A stretch of 64,000 nt of DNA from Azoarcus sp. CIB (GCF_001190925.1 NZ_CP011072.1:3348001-3412000), one strand, 5' to 3'; positions 21,075 through 34,739 are shown, numbered from the stretch's first letter. The notes: a model not told the origin generated them from the sequence alone. Program-made: numbers and translations.

Positions 21075-21908
21075 TCAGGACACGCCGAACCGTACCGCCT
21101 CCCAAACGGCAACTGCATCGCGCGTCTGCGCCACATCATGCACGCGGACAATACGTGCGCCGCGTTCGATGGCAATCAGGGCGGCAGCGACGCTTGCGAC
21201 GGTCCGGTCTGCAACGGCACGCCCGGTAATGGCGCCCAACATCGACTTGCGCGACACACCGATGAGCAGCGGATAACCTGTCTCAAGGAAGCAGTCGAGC
21301 GCACGCATTAGGGAGAGATTGTGTTCCAGCGTCTTCCCGAAACCAAAGCCGGGATCAAGCAGGATGCGCCCTCTGGCAACCCCCTGAGCCTCCAGCGCGC
21401 GCACTTGTCGATCGAGAAAATCAATCACCTCGCCCACCACGTCGTTGTAGTGAGGGGCCTCCTGCATGCTGCGCGGTTCGCCCTGCATGTGCATCACGCA
21501 CAAGGCGGCATCGGAATCGCTCACCGCCTCGATCGCCCCGGGCGCGCGGAATCCGTTGATGTCGTTGATCAGACTCGCACCCGCAGCCAGGGACGCACGC
21601 ATGACCGCAGGCTTCACCGTGTCGATGGACACAGGAACCGGCCAGTCGGCAAGGCGCTCGACAACGGGAACGACGCGGTCGAGCTCCTCCTGCTCGGAGA
21701 CGGAGTCGGACCCTGGGCGAGTCGATTCGCCACCGATGTCAAGGATATGCGCGCCGGCCGCGACTGCACTTTCGCAGCGCCGCAAGGCGGCATCGATGTC
21801 GTGGCCGAGCCCATCTCCGCTGAATGAGTCCGGCGTAGTGTTGATGATGGCCATGATGCGCGGGCGCTCGAGATCGATGTCGAACCGGCCGCACTTGAGA
21901 ACCGCCAT
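21075..21908 (-). CDS. folP: Dihydropteroate synthase
   Basis: A 277-residue TIM-barrel enzyme of folate synthesis that joins p-aminobenzoate to the pterin diphosphate; it is the sulfonamide target. Visible motifs are IMAIINTTPDSFSGDG, DIGGESTRPGSDSVSEQEE, LINDINGF and the C-terminal GVSRKSMLG. The ATG at 21908 (MAVLKCGRFDIDL) has an AGGAG SD; the 74-codon extension upstream runs through a terminator and the end of ftsH and is rejected. Confidence 0.96.
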   Translation of the reverse strand: MAVLKCGRFDIDLERPRIMAIINTTPDSFSGDGLGHDIDAALRRCESAVAAGAHILDIGGESTRPGSDSVSEQEELDRVVPVVERLADWPVPVSIDTVKPAVMRASLAAGASLINDINGFRAPGAIEAVSDSDAALCVMHMQGEPRSMQEAPHYNDVVGEVIDFLDRQVRALEAQGVARGRILLDPGFGFGKTLEHNLSLMRALDCFLETGYPLLIGVSRKSMLGAITGRAVADRTVASVAAALIAIERGARIVRVHDVAQTRDAVAVWEAVRFGVS

Positions 21909-21921
21909 GAGCTCTTTCTCC

Positions 21922-21953
21922 TGAAAAAGAATCGGGCCGACTCTCGTCGGCCC
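21922..21953 (-). terminator. Terminator between ftsH and folP
   Basis: Perfect 8-bp stem GGGCCGAC/GTCGGCCC with a 4-base loop (21934-21953), followed on the minus strand by GATTCTTTTTC. It begins 29 bases after the ftsH stop. Because folP and glmM follow on the same strand, it is probably leaky or regulated. Confidence 0.65.
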
Positions 21954-21982
21954 AATTCGAGGTGCGTCAAGGCTTGATCGGA

Positions 21983-23878
21983 TCAGGCGACGGGCGCAGC
22001 CGCCGTCGGTGCTGCACCAGGCGCATCGTCGTCGCGCGAGCTCCGGACCGCCTGCGACGTCGGCTTCGGCGCGCGCGGGGGCTGACCCATCATGATGTCT
22101 TGGATTTGATCCGCATCCAGGGTCTCCCACTCGAGGAGCGCCTTCGTCATCGTCTCGATCTTGTCGCTGTTTTCCTCGATCAGACGGCGCGCCAGAGCGT
22201 ACTGCTGGTCGATGATGCGACGAATCTCCGCGTCCACCTTCTGCATCGTGGCTTCCGATACGTTACGGTGAGTGGTGACCTGCCTTCCGAGGAAGATCTC
22301 GCCTTCTTCCTCGCCATACACCATCGGGCCGAGGTTGTCCGACATACCCCACTGGGTCACCATCCGGCGCGCAAGATCGGTCGCGCGCTGGAAGTCGTTC
22401 GATGCCCCGGTCGTCATCTGCTTCATGAAGATCTCTTCGCAGATCCGGCCGCCGAACAACACGGCGATCATCTGCAACAAACGCTCGCGATCTTGGCTGT
22501 AGCGATCGGTCTCCGGCAGTTGCATCGTCACGCCCAAGGCGCGGCCACGCGGGATGATGGTGACCTTATGCACCGGGTCGGTCTTGTCGAGCAGCTTGGC
22601 GACCACTGCATGACCCGACTCGTGGTAGGCGGTGTTGCGGCGCTCTTCTTCGGGCATGACCATGGAGCGACGCTCCGAGCCCATCATGATCTTGTCCTTG
22701 GCGCGCTCGAAGTCGTCCATATCTACCAGACGCTTGCTCCCGCGTGCCGCGAAAAGTGCCGCCTCGTTGACGAGGTTTGCAAGGTCGGCGCCGGAGAAAC
22801 CGGGTGTGCCGCGCGCTAGAACGACCGGCTCGACGTCCGGCGCGATCGGCACCTTGCGCATGTGCACCTTGAGGATCTGCTCGCGGCCGCGGATGTCCGG
22901 CAGCGGCACGACGACCTGGCGGTCGAAGCGCCCGGGACGAAGCAGCGCCGGGTCAAGCACGTCGGGACGGTTGGTGGCGGCGATCACGATCACGCCGGTC
23001 TGCCCTTCGAAACCGTCCATCTCGACCAGCAACTGGTTAAGCGTCTGTTCGCGCTCGTCGTTGCCGCCGCCCATGCCGGCGCCACGCTGGCGACCGACGG
23101 CATCGATCTCGTCGATGAAAATGATGCACGGAGCGTGTTTCTTGGCCTGCTCGAACATGTCGCGCACACGTGCTGCACCAACGCCGACAAACATTTCGAC
23201 GAAGTCAGAACCGGAGATCGAGAAGAAGGGAACCTTAGCCTCGCCGGCGATGGCCTTCGCGAGCAGCGTCTTGCCCGTTCCGGGGGAACCGACCATCAGG
23301 ACACCCTTCGGGATGTGTCCGCCGAGCTTCTGGAATTTGGACGGATCACGGAGGAAATCGACGAGTTCCGCCACCTCTTCCTTCGCCTCGTCACAGCCGG
23401 CGACGTCCGCGAAGCTCAGCGAATTCGCCGACTCGTCGAGCATGCGGGCCTTCGACTTGCCGAACGAGAACGCACCGCCGCGCCCGCCCCCCTGCATCTG
23501 GCGCATGAAGAACACCCATACGCCGATGAGCAGGAGCATCGGGAACCACGACACGAAGATGCTCATCAGGAAGGACTGCTCTTCCTCGGGCTTGCTTGCA
23601 TTGACGGCAACACCGGCGCGGATCAGGTCCGACACCATCCAGATGTCCTGCACCCCGGGTGTATAGACCGTGATCTGACGGCCTTCCTGCGTAGTTGCAC
23701 GCACGAGCCGACCGTCAACCGTCGCCTTCGCGATGCGCCCAGCCTTCGCCTCCTCGAGGAATTGGGAATATTCCATCGTGTTGGTCGAGACCTGTCGCGA
23801 ATTGAACTGGTTGAACACCGTCATCAGGACGACGCCGATGACCATCCAGATCGCGAGATTCTTGAAGAGATTATTCAA
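21983..23878 (-). CDS. ftsH: ATP-dependent zinc metalloprotease FtsH
   Basis: A 631-residue membrane-anchored AAA protease that degrades misfolded membrane and short-lived regulatory proteins. Two N-terminal helices (about 8-24 and 103-125) flank a periplasmic domain. Walker A GSPGTGKT is at about 197-204, Walker B IIFIDEID, second region of homology [20 protein letters not shown], and zinc site HESGH at 419-423. The start codon is TTG (23876-23878) with AAGGAAAG just upstream. The tail after about residue 600 is Pro/Ala-rich. Confidence 0.97.
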   Translation of the reverse strand: MNNLFKNLAIWMVIGVVLMTVFNQFNSRQVSTNTMEYSQFLEEAKAGRIAKATVDGRLVRATTQEGRQITVYTPGVQDIWMVSDLIRAGVAVNASKPEEEQSFLMSIFVSWFPMLLLIGVWVFFMRQMQGGGRGGAFSFGKSKARMLDESANSLSFADVAGCDEAKEEVAELVDFLRDPSKFQKLGGHIPKGVLMVGSPGTGKTLLAKAIAGEAKVPFFSISGSDFVEMFVGVGAARVRDMFEQAKKHAPCIIFIDEIDAVGRQRGAGMGGGNDEREQTLNQLLVEMDGFEGQTGVIVIAATNRPDVLDPALLRPGRFDRQVVVPLPDIRGREQILKVHMRKVPIAPDVEPVVLARGTPGFSGADLANLVNEAALFAARGSKRLVDMDDFERAKDKIMMGSERRSMVMPEEERRNTAYHESGHAVVAKLLDKTDPVHKVTIIPRGRALGVTMQLPETDRYSQDRERLLQMIAVLFGGRICEEIFMKQMTTGASNDFQRATDLARRMVTQWGMSDNLGPMVYGEEEGEIFLGRQVTTHRNVSEATMQKVDAEIRRIIDQQYALARRLIEENSDKIETMTKALLEWETLDADQIQDIMMGQPPRAPKPTSQAVRSSRDDDAPGAAPTAAAPVA

Positions 23879-23921
23879 CTTCTTTCCTTATGAGCCCATG
23901 GGGGCAGCGAAACATTGACCC

Positions 23922-23951
23922 ATTCTAGTGGCGAACGTTCCACTGCGTAAA
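23922..23951 (-). promoter_or_regulatory. Candidate sigma-70 promoter for ftsH
   Basis: The minus strand reads TTTACG (23946-23951), 18 bases, then TAGAAT (23922-23927), within the 118-base rlmE-ftsH gap. I saw no sigma-32 type CTTGAAA before ftsH. Confidence 0.45.
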
Positions 23952-23996
23952 CCAATGGTCACGATCGAAACAGCCAATCGATGCGGCAGGTTCGGC

Positions 23997-24635
23997 TCAG
24001 TCGGGCTTGCGCCTCAGACCCAGGAGATAGACCTCGGCGCTGCGGTCTCGCGAGGCCTTCGGCTTGCGCACCTGAAGCGAGGCGAAATGGCGCTGGATCT
24101 CGCTACGGAACTCCATGAAGCCGGCGCCCTGAAACACCTTGATAAGAAAATTTCCGCCAGGTTTCAGATGCCGTGCCGCGAAATCGAGAGCCAGTTCGCC
24201 GAGATGGATGGAACGCGCCTGGTCCACCGTGTCGATACCCGACATATTGGGGGCCATGTCGGAAAGTACAAGGTCGACCGGCTCACCCGCGAGTCGGTTT
24301 TCGAGTTCGGCCAACACCGCATCTTCCTGAAAATCGCCCTGAATGAACTCCATGCCGAACAATGGCTCGACCGGAAGCAGGTCGAGCGCAAACACACGCC
24401 CGCCCCTGCCGACACGTTGCAGTGCGACCTGCGTCCAGGAGCCCGGAGCGGCTCCGAGGTCGACAACGACCATGCCGGGTCGCAGCAGATGGTCCTTGTC
24501 ATCGATCTCCATCAGCTTGTACGCGGCACGCGAACGGTAGCCTTCGCTCTTCGCACGCTGCACGTAGGAGTCGTTCACGTGCTCGTGCATCCATGCCTTG
24601 CTGGTCTTGGTCCTAGTCATGGGAGTAGAATCCAT
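23997..24635 (-). CDS. rlmE: 23S rRNA 2'-O-ribose U2552 methyltransferase RlmE
   Basis: A 212-residue SAM-dependent methyltransferase (FtsJ/RrmJ family) that acts on the large-subunit A-loop. SAM motif I is [15 protein letters not shown]. The K-D-K catalytic set fits the lysine in [11 protein letters not shown], the aspartate in [11 protein letters not shown] and the lysine in [11 protein letters not shown]. It starts either at 24635 or at 24620 ([10 protein letters not shown]); AGGGG lies very close to the first. It is divergent from yhbY (24-base gap) and upstream of ftsH, a classic order. Confidence 0.96.
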   Translation of the reverse strand: MDSTPMTRTKTSKAWMHEHVNDSYVQRAKSEGYRSRAAYKLMEIDDKDHLLRPGMVVVDLGAAPGSWTQVALQRVGRGGRVFALDLLPVEPLFGMEFIQGDFQEDAVLAELENRLAGEPVDLVLSDMAPNMSGIDTVDQARSIHLGELALDFAARHLKPGGNFLIKVFQGAGFMEFRSEIQRHFASLQVRKPKASRDRSAEVYLLGLRRKPD

Positions 24636-24659
24636 GCCCCTGAAAGATTTGAGAAAACG

Positions 24660-25127
24660 ATGATCGAACTATCCCCTGCCCGTCGCCGCGAATTGCGGGC
24701 CGCGGCCCACCATCTGAACCCGGTTGTCAGCGTCGCGGGCAACGGGCTCACGCCGACCGTGCTGGGCGAGATCGACCGTTCCCTGCAGGCACATGAGCTT
24801 ATCAAGATCAAGGTTCATGGTACCGAGCGCAGCGACCGCGATGCGCTGATGCAGGCAATCTGTGAGGAACTCGGCGCTGCCCCGGTGCAGCACATTGGGA
24901 CGATCCTGGTCGTGTGGCGCGAACGTCGCGAAGAGGAAGCGACCGCGTCGCCGAAGACCGCCTCTGCGGTAAACACGCCGCGAGCCGCCAAGGCCAAGTC
25001 GGCCCGCGCATTCGCTGCCACGGCGCGACGCACCGCGCTCATCAAGGCCGCCGCGGACAAGAAACGGCTGGCAGAAAAGCGCACCAGAAGCCCCGTTCGC
25101 AAGTCCGGGCCGCTCGGCAACAAGTGA
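24660..25127 (+). CDS. yhbY: YhbY-type CRM RNA-binding protein with a basic tail
   Basis: A 155-residue protein. Residues 1-93 form the CRM domain ([20 protein letters not shown], loop [23 protein letters not shown]), which in E. coli YhbY associates with pre-50S ribosomal particles. Residues 94-155 are an Ala/Lys/Arg-rich, probably disordered tail ([18 protein letters not shown] and [15 protein letters not shown]), longer than in the about 97-residue E. coli protein. It is divergent from rlmE, which also acts on 23S rRNA. Confidence 0.93.
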   Translation: MIELSPARRRELRAAAHHLNPVVSVAGNGLTPTVLGEIDRSLQAHELIKIKVHGTERSDRDALMQAICEELGAAPVQHIGTILVVWRERREEEATASPKTASAVNTPRAAKAKSARAFAATARRTALIKAAADKKRLAEKRTRSPVRKSGPLGNK

Positions 25128-25176
25128 TCTCGGATTGCAGCAGGGGGCACATGCCACCCTTTACGGAATCGCATAT

Positions 25177-25209
25177 CGGGCCGGGCATTGCTCCCGGCCC
25201 GTTTGCTTT
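25177..25209 (+). terminator. Terminator between convergent yhbY and greA
   Basis: Perfect 9-bp stem CGGGCCGGG/CCCGGCCCG (25177-25185 with 25193-25201) with a 7-base loop, followed by TTTGCTTT on the plus strand. It lies 50 bases after the yhbY stop and abuts the greA stop, so it may serve both directions. Confidence 0.75.
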
Positions 25210-25681
25210 CAGATGTAGAGTACTTCGATAATCTCGTATTCACGCACGCCGCCTGGAGCCTGCACCTCGGCGATGTCGCCGGCGTACTTGCCGATCAGCG
25301 CGCGGGCGATTGGAGAACTGATGGAAATCTTGTTCTCCTTGATGTCGGCCTCGTCGTCACCGACGATCTGGTAGGTGACCGCCTTCCCTGACTCCATGTC
25401 CTCAAGGTTCACGGTCGCGCCGAATACACAGCGCCCATCGGCATCGAGAAGGCGCGGATCGATAATCTGCGCGTTCGCGATCTTTCCCTCGACTTCCTTG
25501 ATCCGGCCCTCGACGAAGCCCTGACGCTCCTTCGCCGCGTCGTATTCAGCGTTTTCGGAGAGATCGCCGTGCGAGCGCGCTTCGGCGATCGCCGCGATCA
25601 CGCTCGGACGATCGACGGTCTTGAGGCGATGCAGTTCGATGCGGAGTTTTTCCGCACCATTCACGGTAAGGGGAGTCTTGT

Positions 25682-25685
<4 letters not shown>
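25209..25685 (-). CDS. greA: Transcription elongation factor GreA
   Basis: A 158-residue secondary-channel factor that stimulates cleavage of backtracked RNA by RNA polymerase. The N-terminal coiled coil has the acidic tip [19 protein letters not shown] (D and E residues at about 41-44), and the C-terminal FKBP-like domain ends with [20 protein letters not shown]. Its start overlaps the carB stop as ATGA, so it is the last gene of carA-carB-greA. Confidence 0.97.
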
Positions 25686-28909
<3,224 letters not shown>

Positions 28910-28935
28910 TGCCTAACCTCGGTCTTGCGTTGGGG

Positions 28936-28957
28936 AGCGGCAGCGCGAGCTGCCGCT
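28936..28957. other. Intercistronic hairpin, carA-carB gap
   Basis: Perfect 9-bp stem AGCGGCAGC/GCTGCCGCT with loop GCGA, filling most of the 54-base gap. There is no T-run on either side, so it is more likely an RNA-stabilising or translation-modulating element than a terminator. Confidence 0.55.
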
Positions 28958-28963
28958 TGCGAA

Positions 28964-30106
28964 TCATTTGCGCGCTTCGAGCAGCTTGATGAAGCGGTCG
29001 AACAGGTAGGCGACGTCGTGCGGACCGGGGCTTGCCTCGGGGTGCCCCTGAAAGCAGAACGCTGGCACGTCCGTGCGCTCCATGCCCTGCAGACTGCCGT
29101 CGAACAGCGAGACGTGGGTCGGACGCAGGTTCGCCGGCAGCGTGTCGGCGTCGACCGCAAAGCCGTGGTTCTGGCTGGTGATGAGCACCTGTCCGGTATC
29201 GAGGTCCTTGACCGGGTGGTTCGCGCCGTGATGACCGAACTTCATCTTCACGGTCTTCGCGCCGGACGCGAGCGCCATGAGCTGATGGCCGAGGCAGATG
29301 CCGAAGGTCGGGATGCCGCGGGCGAGGAATTCACGGATGGCGGCGATCGCGTAGTCGCAGGGCTCGGGGTCGCCAGGGCCGTTCGACAGGAAGATGCCGT
29401 CCGGATTGAGGGCGAGAACTTCCGCTGCGGGTGTCTGCGCGGGCACGACGGTGAGCCTGCAGCCGCGGCTCGCCAGCATGCGCAGGATGTTGCGCTTGAC
29501 GCCAAAGTCATAGGCGACGACGTGGAATCGGGTCTTCCGTTCGGCCTGATAACCCTCGCCGAGCGTCCATTCGCCTTCGGCCCACTCGACGGTGCGCTCT
29601 GCACTCACGACCTTTGCCAGATCCATGCCGGCAAGGCCGGGGAAGGCGCGCGCCTGGGCGATCGCAGCTTCCGCGTTGAGCGATGCGCCTTCGGCAGCGG
29701 TGACGATGCAACCAGCCTGGGCGCCCTTCTCGCGCAGCACGCGCGTCAGCTTGCGGGTATCCAAGCCGGCAATGGCGACCACGTTCTCGGCCTTGAGATA
29801 GGCGTCGAGGGTCTGGTCCATGCGGAAGTTGGACGGAAGGATGGGCAGGTCGCGAATGACGAGACCGGCGGCGTGTACCCGCCCGGACTCGACGTCCTCG
29901 CGGTTCACGCCGGTATTCCCGATGTGCGGATAAGTCAGCGTTACGATCTGGCGGCAGTAGCTCGGGTCGGTAAGGATTTCCTGATAACCGGACATCGAGG
30001 TGTTGAACACCACCTCACCAACCGTGCTGCCGGCCGCACCGATTCCCTTGCCGAAAAATACCGTCCCATCGGCGAGTGCTAGTAGGGCGGGCGGGGAAGC
30101 AGTCAC
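28964..30106 (-). CDS. carA: Carbamoyl phosphate synthase small subunit
   Basis: A 380-residue glutaminase subunit that supplies ammonia to CarB. The class I amidotransferase nucleophile is in [15 protein letters not shown]; the other triad members are in [15 protein letters not shown] near the C-terminus. The start codon is GTG (30104-30106), with AGGAG seven bases upstream. It heads carA-carB-greA. Its leader holds a promoter-like site followed closely by an intrinsic terminator (30168-30249). Confidence 0.97.
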   Translation of the reverse strand: MTASPPALLALADGTVFFGKGIGAAGSTVGEVVFNTSMSGYQEILTDPSYCRQIVTLTYPHIGNTGVNREDVESGRVHAAGLVIRDLPILPSNFRMDQTLDAYLKAENVVAIAGLDTRKLTRVLREKGAQAGCIVTAAEGASLNAEAAIAQARAFPGLAGMDLAKVVSAERTVEWAEGEWTLGEGYQAERKTRFHVVAYDFGVKRNILRMLASRGCRLTVVPAQTPAAEVLALNPDGIFLSNGPGDPEPCDYAIAAIREFLARGIPTFGICLGHQLMALASGAKTVKMKFGHHGANHPVKDLDTGQVLITSQNHGFAVDADTLPANLRPTHVSLFDGSLQGMERTDVPAFCFQGHPEASPGPHDVAYLFDRFIKLLEARK

Positions 30107-30167
30107 GACAAACTCCTGAGTTCAGCCGAAAAGGCAGGGACAGGCGCAACGGGCCTGCCCGAACGTG

Positions 30168-30203
30168 AAAAAAACGGGACGAGCCGCTGATCGGCCAATC
30201 CCG
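30168..30203 (-). terminator. Intrinsic terminator between dapB and carA
   Basis: On the minus strand, CGGGA pairs with TCCCG around an inner GCCG/CGGC stem with loop ATCAG and an internal TTG/TCG mismatch, followed directly by seven T's (30168-30174). It may end the dapB transcript or, if the promoter at 30221-30249 is real, act as an attenuator in the carA leader. Confidence 0.75.
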
Positions 30204-30220
30204 CTTATCTAAACCGCTGA

Positions 30221-30249
30221 ATTGTATCGTTTGGCGCCGCCCGAGGCAA
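30221..30249 (-). promoter_or_regulatory. Candidate sigma-70 promoter for carA-carB-greA
   Basis: The minus strand reads TTGCCT (30244-30249), 17 bases, then TACAAT (30221-30226). Transcription would start near 30214, giving a leader of about 108 bases that contains the terminator at 30168-30203. No ATG-initiated leader peptide is visible in that leader. Confidence 0.55.
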
Positions 30250-30275
30250 CGACGGCGAAGGACGACCGCGGCGAC

Positions 30276-31082
<807 letters not shown>

Positions 31083-31120
31083 TCAGTCAGATCCTGTGAG
31101 CGCAGCAAGAGAACGTCTTA

Positions 31121-31537
31121 CTACTGCTTGGCTGCGGGCGAGATCTCGATCACGCGGGAACGCTCGGTCTGCGCAGCCGCCGCCGCGGCCGGCGCGTCAC
31201 CGGACTGCACGTCACCGGAAACCCGGTCGAGCTTGTCGCCATCAAAGAAGACGCTGAGCACGCGGTGCTGAGGTTCGCCGCGCCCGGGGCGGAAGGTATA
31301 GACGTAATCCCAGCGATCGGCATGGAAGACGTCGGTCACGAGGGGCGTACCGAGAGCGAAGCGAACCTGCTCACGCGTCATGCCTTTTTTGAGGCGCGCG
31401 ACCATTTCCTGATCGACGTAGTTACCCTGGCGTACGTCGACGCGATGGGGATTCAACCCAGCGGTCAGGGAGGTAAGGGAACAACCGGCCACGAGGCCCG
31501 CGACGGCGACGACCGCCGGAAGAATCAATACGCGCAT
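31121..31537 (-). CDS. bamE: Outer membrane assembly lipoprotein BamE
   Basis: A 138-residue lipoprotein (SmpA/OmlA family) of the Bam complex, which inserts beta-barrel proteins into the outer membrane. The signal peptide ends in the lipobox LVAGC, giving lipidated C19. The core has the typical RQGNYVDQEMVARLKKGMT and VRFALGTPLVTDVFHADRWD. The tail after about residue 112 is Ala-rich. It is divergent from fur, an arrangement also seen in other betaproteobacteria. Confidence 0.95.
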   Translation of the reverse strand: MRVLILPAVVAVAGLVAGCSLTSLTAGLNPHRVDVRQGNYVDQEMVARLKKGMTREQVRFALGTPLVTDVFHADRWDYVYTFRPGRGEPQHRVLSVFFDGDKLDRVSGDVQSGDAPAAAAAAQTERSRVIEISPAAKQ

Positions 31538-31577
31538 GAATGGGGATCTTGGTCGTTGGCGCCGAACGGCGTATCTT

Positions 31578-31606
31578 TTTCAGACAAAGGCGAAAAAATA
31601 TATCAT
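31578..31606 (+). promoter_or_regulatory. Candidate sigma-70 promoter for fur
   Basis: TTTCAG (31578-31583), 17 bases, then TATCAT (31601-31606), about 50 bases before the fur start, in an A/T-rich island of the bamE-fur gap. Promoters for both genes probably overlap here. I did not find a convincing Fur box. Confidence 0.45.
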
Positions 31607-31657
31607 ACGTAGCCAGCAGCCACGCTGCCGCGCGAACTGCAAGCCAACAGAGCGACT

Positions 31658-32095
31658 ATGTCAGAGAATTCGCAGAACCTAAAAAATATAGGCCTCAAGG
31701 CCACCTACCCGCGCCTGAAGATCCTCGATCTCTTCCAGACTTCGGATCTGCGGCACCTCACTGCCGAGGATGTGTATCGACTGCTAATGGCGGAAGGCAT
31801 GGATATCGGACTTGCCACCGTCTACCGCGTCCTGACGCAGTTCGAGCAGGCGGGTCTGCTGGAACGGCATTATTTCGAATCCGGCAAGGCCGTCTTCGAA
31901 CTGAAGGAAAGCGGCCATCACGACCATCTGGTCTGCGTGCAATGCGGCAAGGTGGAAGAATTCTTTGACGCGGAAATCGAGCGGCGGCAGAACCAGATCG
32001 CGCAGGAGCGTGGTTTTGCGGTCCGCGAACACGCGCTGTACCTCTACGTCGATTGCCTCAGGAAGGATTGCCCGAATCGCAAGCTGGGAGGCTGA
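31658..32095 (+). CDS. fur: Ferric uptake regulator
   Basis: A 145-residue iron-responsive repressor. The N-terminal winged helix contains [16 protein letters not shown] and [20 protein letters not shown]. The metal-binding, dimerising half has [20 protein letters not shown], with the histidine cluster and CxxC, and a second cysteine pair in DCLRKDCPN at the C-terminus. Length is normal for Fur. It is convergent with recN (26-base gap). Confidence 0.96.
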   Translation: MSENSQNLKNIGLKATYPRLKILDLFQTSDLRHLTAEDVYRLLMAEGMDIGLATVYRVLTQFEQAGLLERHYFESGKAVFELKESGHHDHLVCVQCGKVEEFFDAEIERRQNQIAQERGFAVREHALYLYVDCLRKDCPNRKLGG

Positions 32096-32121
32096 CTCCC
32101 CTCGGACGAAACTCGCGGCGA

Positions 32122-33786
32122 CTAGGGTGCTGCACTCACGCCGAGCATTTCCGCCGCATGGCGGCGGGTGGTGTCCGTGATGTTGACACCCCCGAGCATG
32201 CGGGCGATTTCTTCGACCCGGCCTTCGGTTTCGAGCGGCGTGACGGCACTGACGACCTCGTTACCGCGATTCGACTTGGCAATGTTCCATTGCCAGTCGG
32301 CACATGCAGCGACCTGAGGAAGATGGGTGACGCACAGCACCTGCCTTTCCCGACCCAGCCGATGCAGGAGCTTGCCGACAATTTCCGCCACGCCGCCACC
32401 GATGCCGACATCGACTTCGTCGAAGATCAGCGTCGGCGTCGCGGAATCGCGACTCGTCATGACCTGGATCGCCAGACCGATGCGCGACAGTTCGCCGCCC
32501 GAGGCGACCTTCGACAAGGGGCGCAAGGGCTGACTCGGATTGGCTGCCACGCGGAACTCGACGGTTTCGGCACCACGCACTGACGGCGAACAAGGCTCGA
32601 GCACTACTGCAAACTGGCCACCCGCCATCGCGAGCGTCTGCATCGCCTCGCTGACCTCATGCGACAGGCGCTCGGCAGCCGGCCGACGCGCCGCCGAGAG
32701 GCGTGAAGCCGCCTGCTCGTAGGCCGCCCTGACCTGCGCTTCCTGCTCGGCAAGATGGACGGGATCCGCCCGCGCGACCAGCTCGTCGAACTTCCGCACC
32801 CAGTCGTCGAGCAAGTCCGGCAAGCCCTCGGGATCGACGCGATATTTGCGCGCGAGATCGGTCACGGCGCCGATTCGGCGTTCGATCTCGGCCAGGCGCT
32901 GCGGATCGAGATCCAGCCGGTCGCGATAGCGGCGCAACGCGTGCAGCGCCTCGTCCGCCTGGATCGCTGCCCCGGAGAGCAGGTCCCGCACGTCGCCCAG
33001 CCCCGGATCAATGTCGGCCATCGCGTCGACGCGCACGCTGATGTGGCGTAGCAGGGACGCAACTGCCGCCTCCCCCTCGCCCAGCGCTGCCAACGCCTCG
33101 TCCGCCCCTTCCATGAGGCCCGCTGCATGCGCCAGCCGGGCGTGCTCCTGGTTGATCTCGGACCACTCGTCAGCATCGAAAGCCAGGTTGCGCAACTCGT
33201 CGATCTGCCACACGAGCAGTTCGCGTTCGCGCTCGGAGGCGGCCGAATCCTGCTCGGCCGTCCGTCGCAGCTCGACCACCCGCTGCCACCCGCGAAAGAG
33301 CTCTGCGACCTCGTTCGCAAGCGCGCCAGCACCGGCATGGGCATCGATCAACGCACGCTGGGCATCGCTCCTGAGCAGGGCGTGGTGCGCATGCTGGCCG
33401 TGGATGTCGGCCAGCCAGTCCCCCGCCTCGCGCAACTGCGCCTGCGTCACCGGCACGCCGTTGATCCACGCACGCGATCGCCCCCCAGTCTCGACGACGC
33501 GCCGCAGGATCACCATGCCCTCATCAGCCGGCAGATCCTGCGCGGCGAGCCAGTCCGACAGGCTGCCGTCTGCCGGAAGGTCGAATTCGGCGGCAATGTC
33601 GGCCTTGTCGCGACCGACACGCACCGCAGCGGCATCGGCACGACCGCCCAGTGCGAGGCCCAGTGCGTCCAGCAGGATGGACTTGCCCGCGCCCGTCTCC
33701 CCCGTAAGCGCCCCGAAGCCCGTCTGGAATTCGAGTTCGAGGCGATCGACGATCACGAAATCACGGATGGTCAGACGGCGGAGCAT
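32122..33786 (-). CDS. recN: DNA repair protein RecN
   Basis: A 554-residue SMC-like ATPase of double-strand-break repair. Walker A GETGAGKS lies at residues 29-36, a long coiled-coil middle at about 150-390, then the ABC signature VASGGELSRIGLA and Walker B TLIFDEVDVGIGG. The start at 33786 (MLRRLTIRDFVIVD) is set by the family alignment; 57 in-frame codons upstream overlap nadK. It follows nadK by 37 bases. Confidence 0.96.
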   Translation of the reverse strand: MLRRLTIRDFVIVDRLELEFQTGFGALTGETGAGKSILLDALGLALGGRADAAAVRVGRDKADIAAEFDLPADGSLSDWLAAQDLPADEGMVILRRVVETGGRSRAWINGVPVTQAQLREAGDWLADIHGQHAHHALLRSDAQRALIDAHAGAGALANEVAELFRGWQRVVELRRTAEQDSAASERERELLVWQIDELRNLAFDADEWSEINQEHARLAHAAGLMEGADEALAALGEGEAAVASLLRHISVRVDAMADIDPGLGDVRDLLSGAAIQADEALHALRRYRDRLDLDPQRLAEIERRIGAVTDLARKYRVDPEGLPDLLDDWVRKFDELVARADPVHLAEQEAQVRAAYEQAASRLSAARRPAAERLSHEVSEAMQTLAMAGGQFAVVLEPCSPSVRGAETVEFRVAANPSQPLRPLSKVASGGELSRIGLAIQVMTSRDSATPTLIFDEVDVGIGGGVAEIVGKLLHRLGRERQVLCVTHLPQVAACADWQWNIAKSNRGNEVVSAVTPLETEGRVEEIARMLGGVNITDTTRRHAAEMLGVSAAP

Positions 33787-33823
33787 AGGCGTCGCAAGTG
33801 AAGACTCAATGGAGGGCGGCCCA

Positions 33824-34708
33824 TCAGGGCAGTCGCGGCGTGGCGCTCCAGTGGAGCTTTCCGCGCAGCATGGCGAAGTAACTGTAGCCTTCGGGGTGCA
33901 GGAAGCGCACCACTTTGGGCGAACGCGTGATCCGGACGACGTCACCGGCACGCGCATCGAACCGTGTCTGGCCGTCGAAATGGATGCGCGCGTCGTGCGG
34001 AGAAAGCAGCTCGATCTCGATCCGGCAGCTGTCGGGCAGCGTAATCGGGCGGGCGGTAAGGGCGTGCGGACACAGAGGCACGAGGGCGATGCCGCCGACC
34101 GTGGGGTGCAGGATCGGCCCGTTGGCGGACAGGGCGTATGCGGTGGATCCGGTCGGAGTCGTGATGATCATGCCGTCCGAACGCTGCGTGTACACGTATT
34201 CGCCGTCGATCGACAGATCGAACTCGATCATGCGACCGAGATCGCCCTTGTTCACGACGACATCGTTGAACGCGAGCGTGTGAAACACCCGCTGCCCGCC
34301 GCGGACGACTTCGGCGTCGAGCATCGTGCGCGCCTCTTCGACATAGCGGCCATCGAGGATTTCGGCGAGTTTGCTCAAAGCCTCCTTGCGCGGGATGTCG
34401 GTCAGAAAGCCCAGCCTGCCCTGGTTGATGCCAACGAGCGGGACGGCATGCTCGGACAACCGGCGAGCGGTGTTCAGCATCGTTCCGTCGCCCCCGAGCA
34501 CCACCGCGAGATCGGCCTGTGCACCGATCTCGTCATAGGTCACCGTGGCGAATTCGCCGACGAGCCCGATGGAACTTGCCGTACCCTGCTCGATCCATAC
34601 GGCGAGCCCCCTTTCACGCAGGAAACTGGCGATCGAAAGGACCGCGCCAGCAACGTCCGGGCTCTGGTACTTGCCGATCAGGGCAATGGTATTAAAGCTG
34701 TGGCTCAT
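33824..34708 (-). CDS. nadK: NAD kinase
   Basis: A 294-residue enzyme that phosphorylates NAD to NADP. The GGDGT motif lies at residues 72-76 (VVLGGDGTMLNTARR), followed by GINQGRLGFLTDI and the glycine/threonine-rich SDGMIITTPTGSTAYALSAN. The ATG at 34706-34708 (MSHSFNTIALIGKYQ) is chosen over a 192-codon upstream extension that lies antisense to hrcA. It is divergent from hrcA. Confidence 0.96.
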   Translation of the reverse strand: MSHSFNTIALIGKYQSPDVAGAVLSIASFLRERGLAVWIEQGTASSIGLVGEFATVTYDEIGAQADLAVVLGGDGTMLNTARRLSEHAVPLVGINQGRLGFLTDIPRKEALSKLAEILDGRYVEEARTMLDAEVVRGGQRVFHTLAFNDVVVNKGDLGRMIEFDLSIDGEYVYTQRSDGMIITTPTGSTAYALSANGPILHPTVGGIALVPLCPHALTARPITLPDSCRIEIELLSPHDARIHFDGQTRFDARAGDVVRITRSPKVVRFLHPEGYSYFAMLRGKLHWSATPRLP

Positions 34709-34739
34709 GCCGCGGATTAAACCACAATCGCCGAGAACC

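Noticed and set aside
31538-31657. A Fur box in the bamE-fur promoter region, suggesting autoregulation
   Set aside because: The region is A/T-rich, but no stretch matches the 19-bp Fur consensus well enough to claim.
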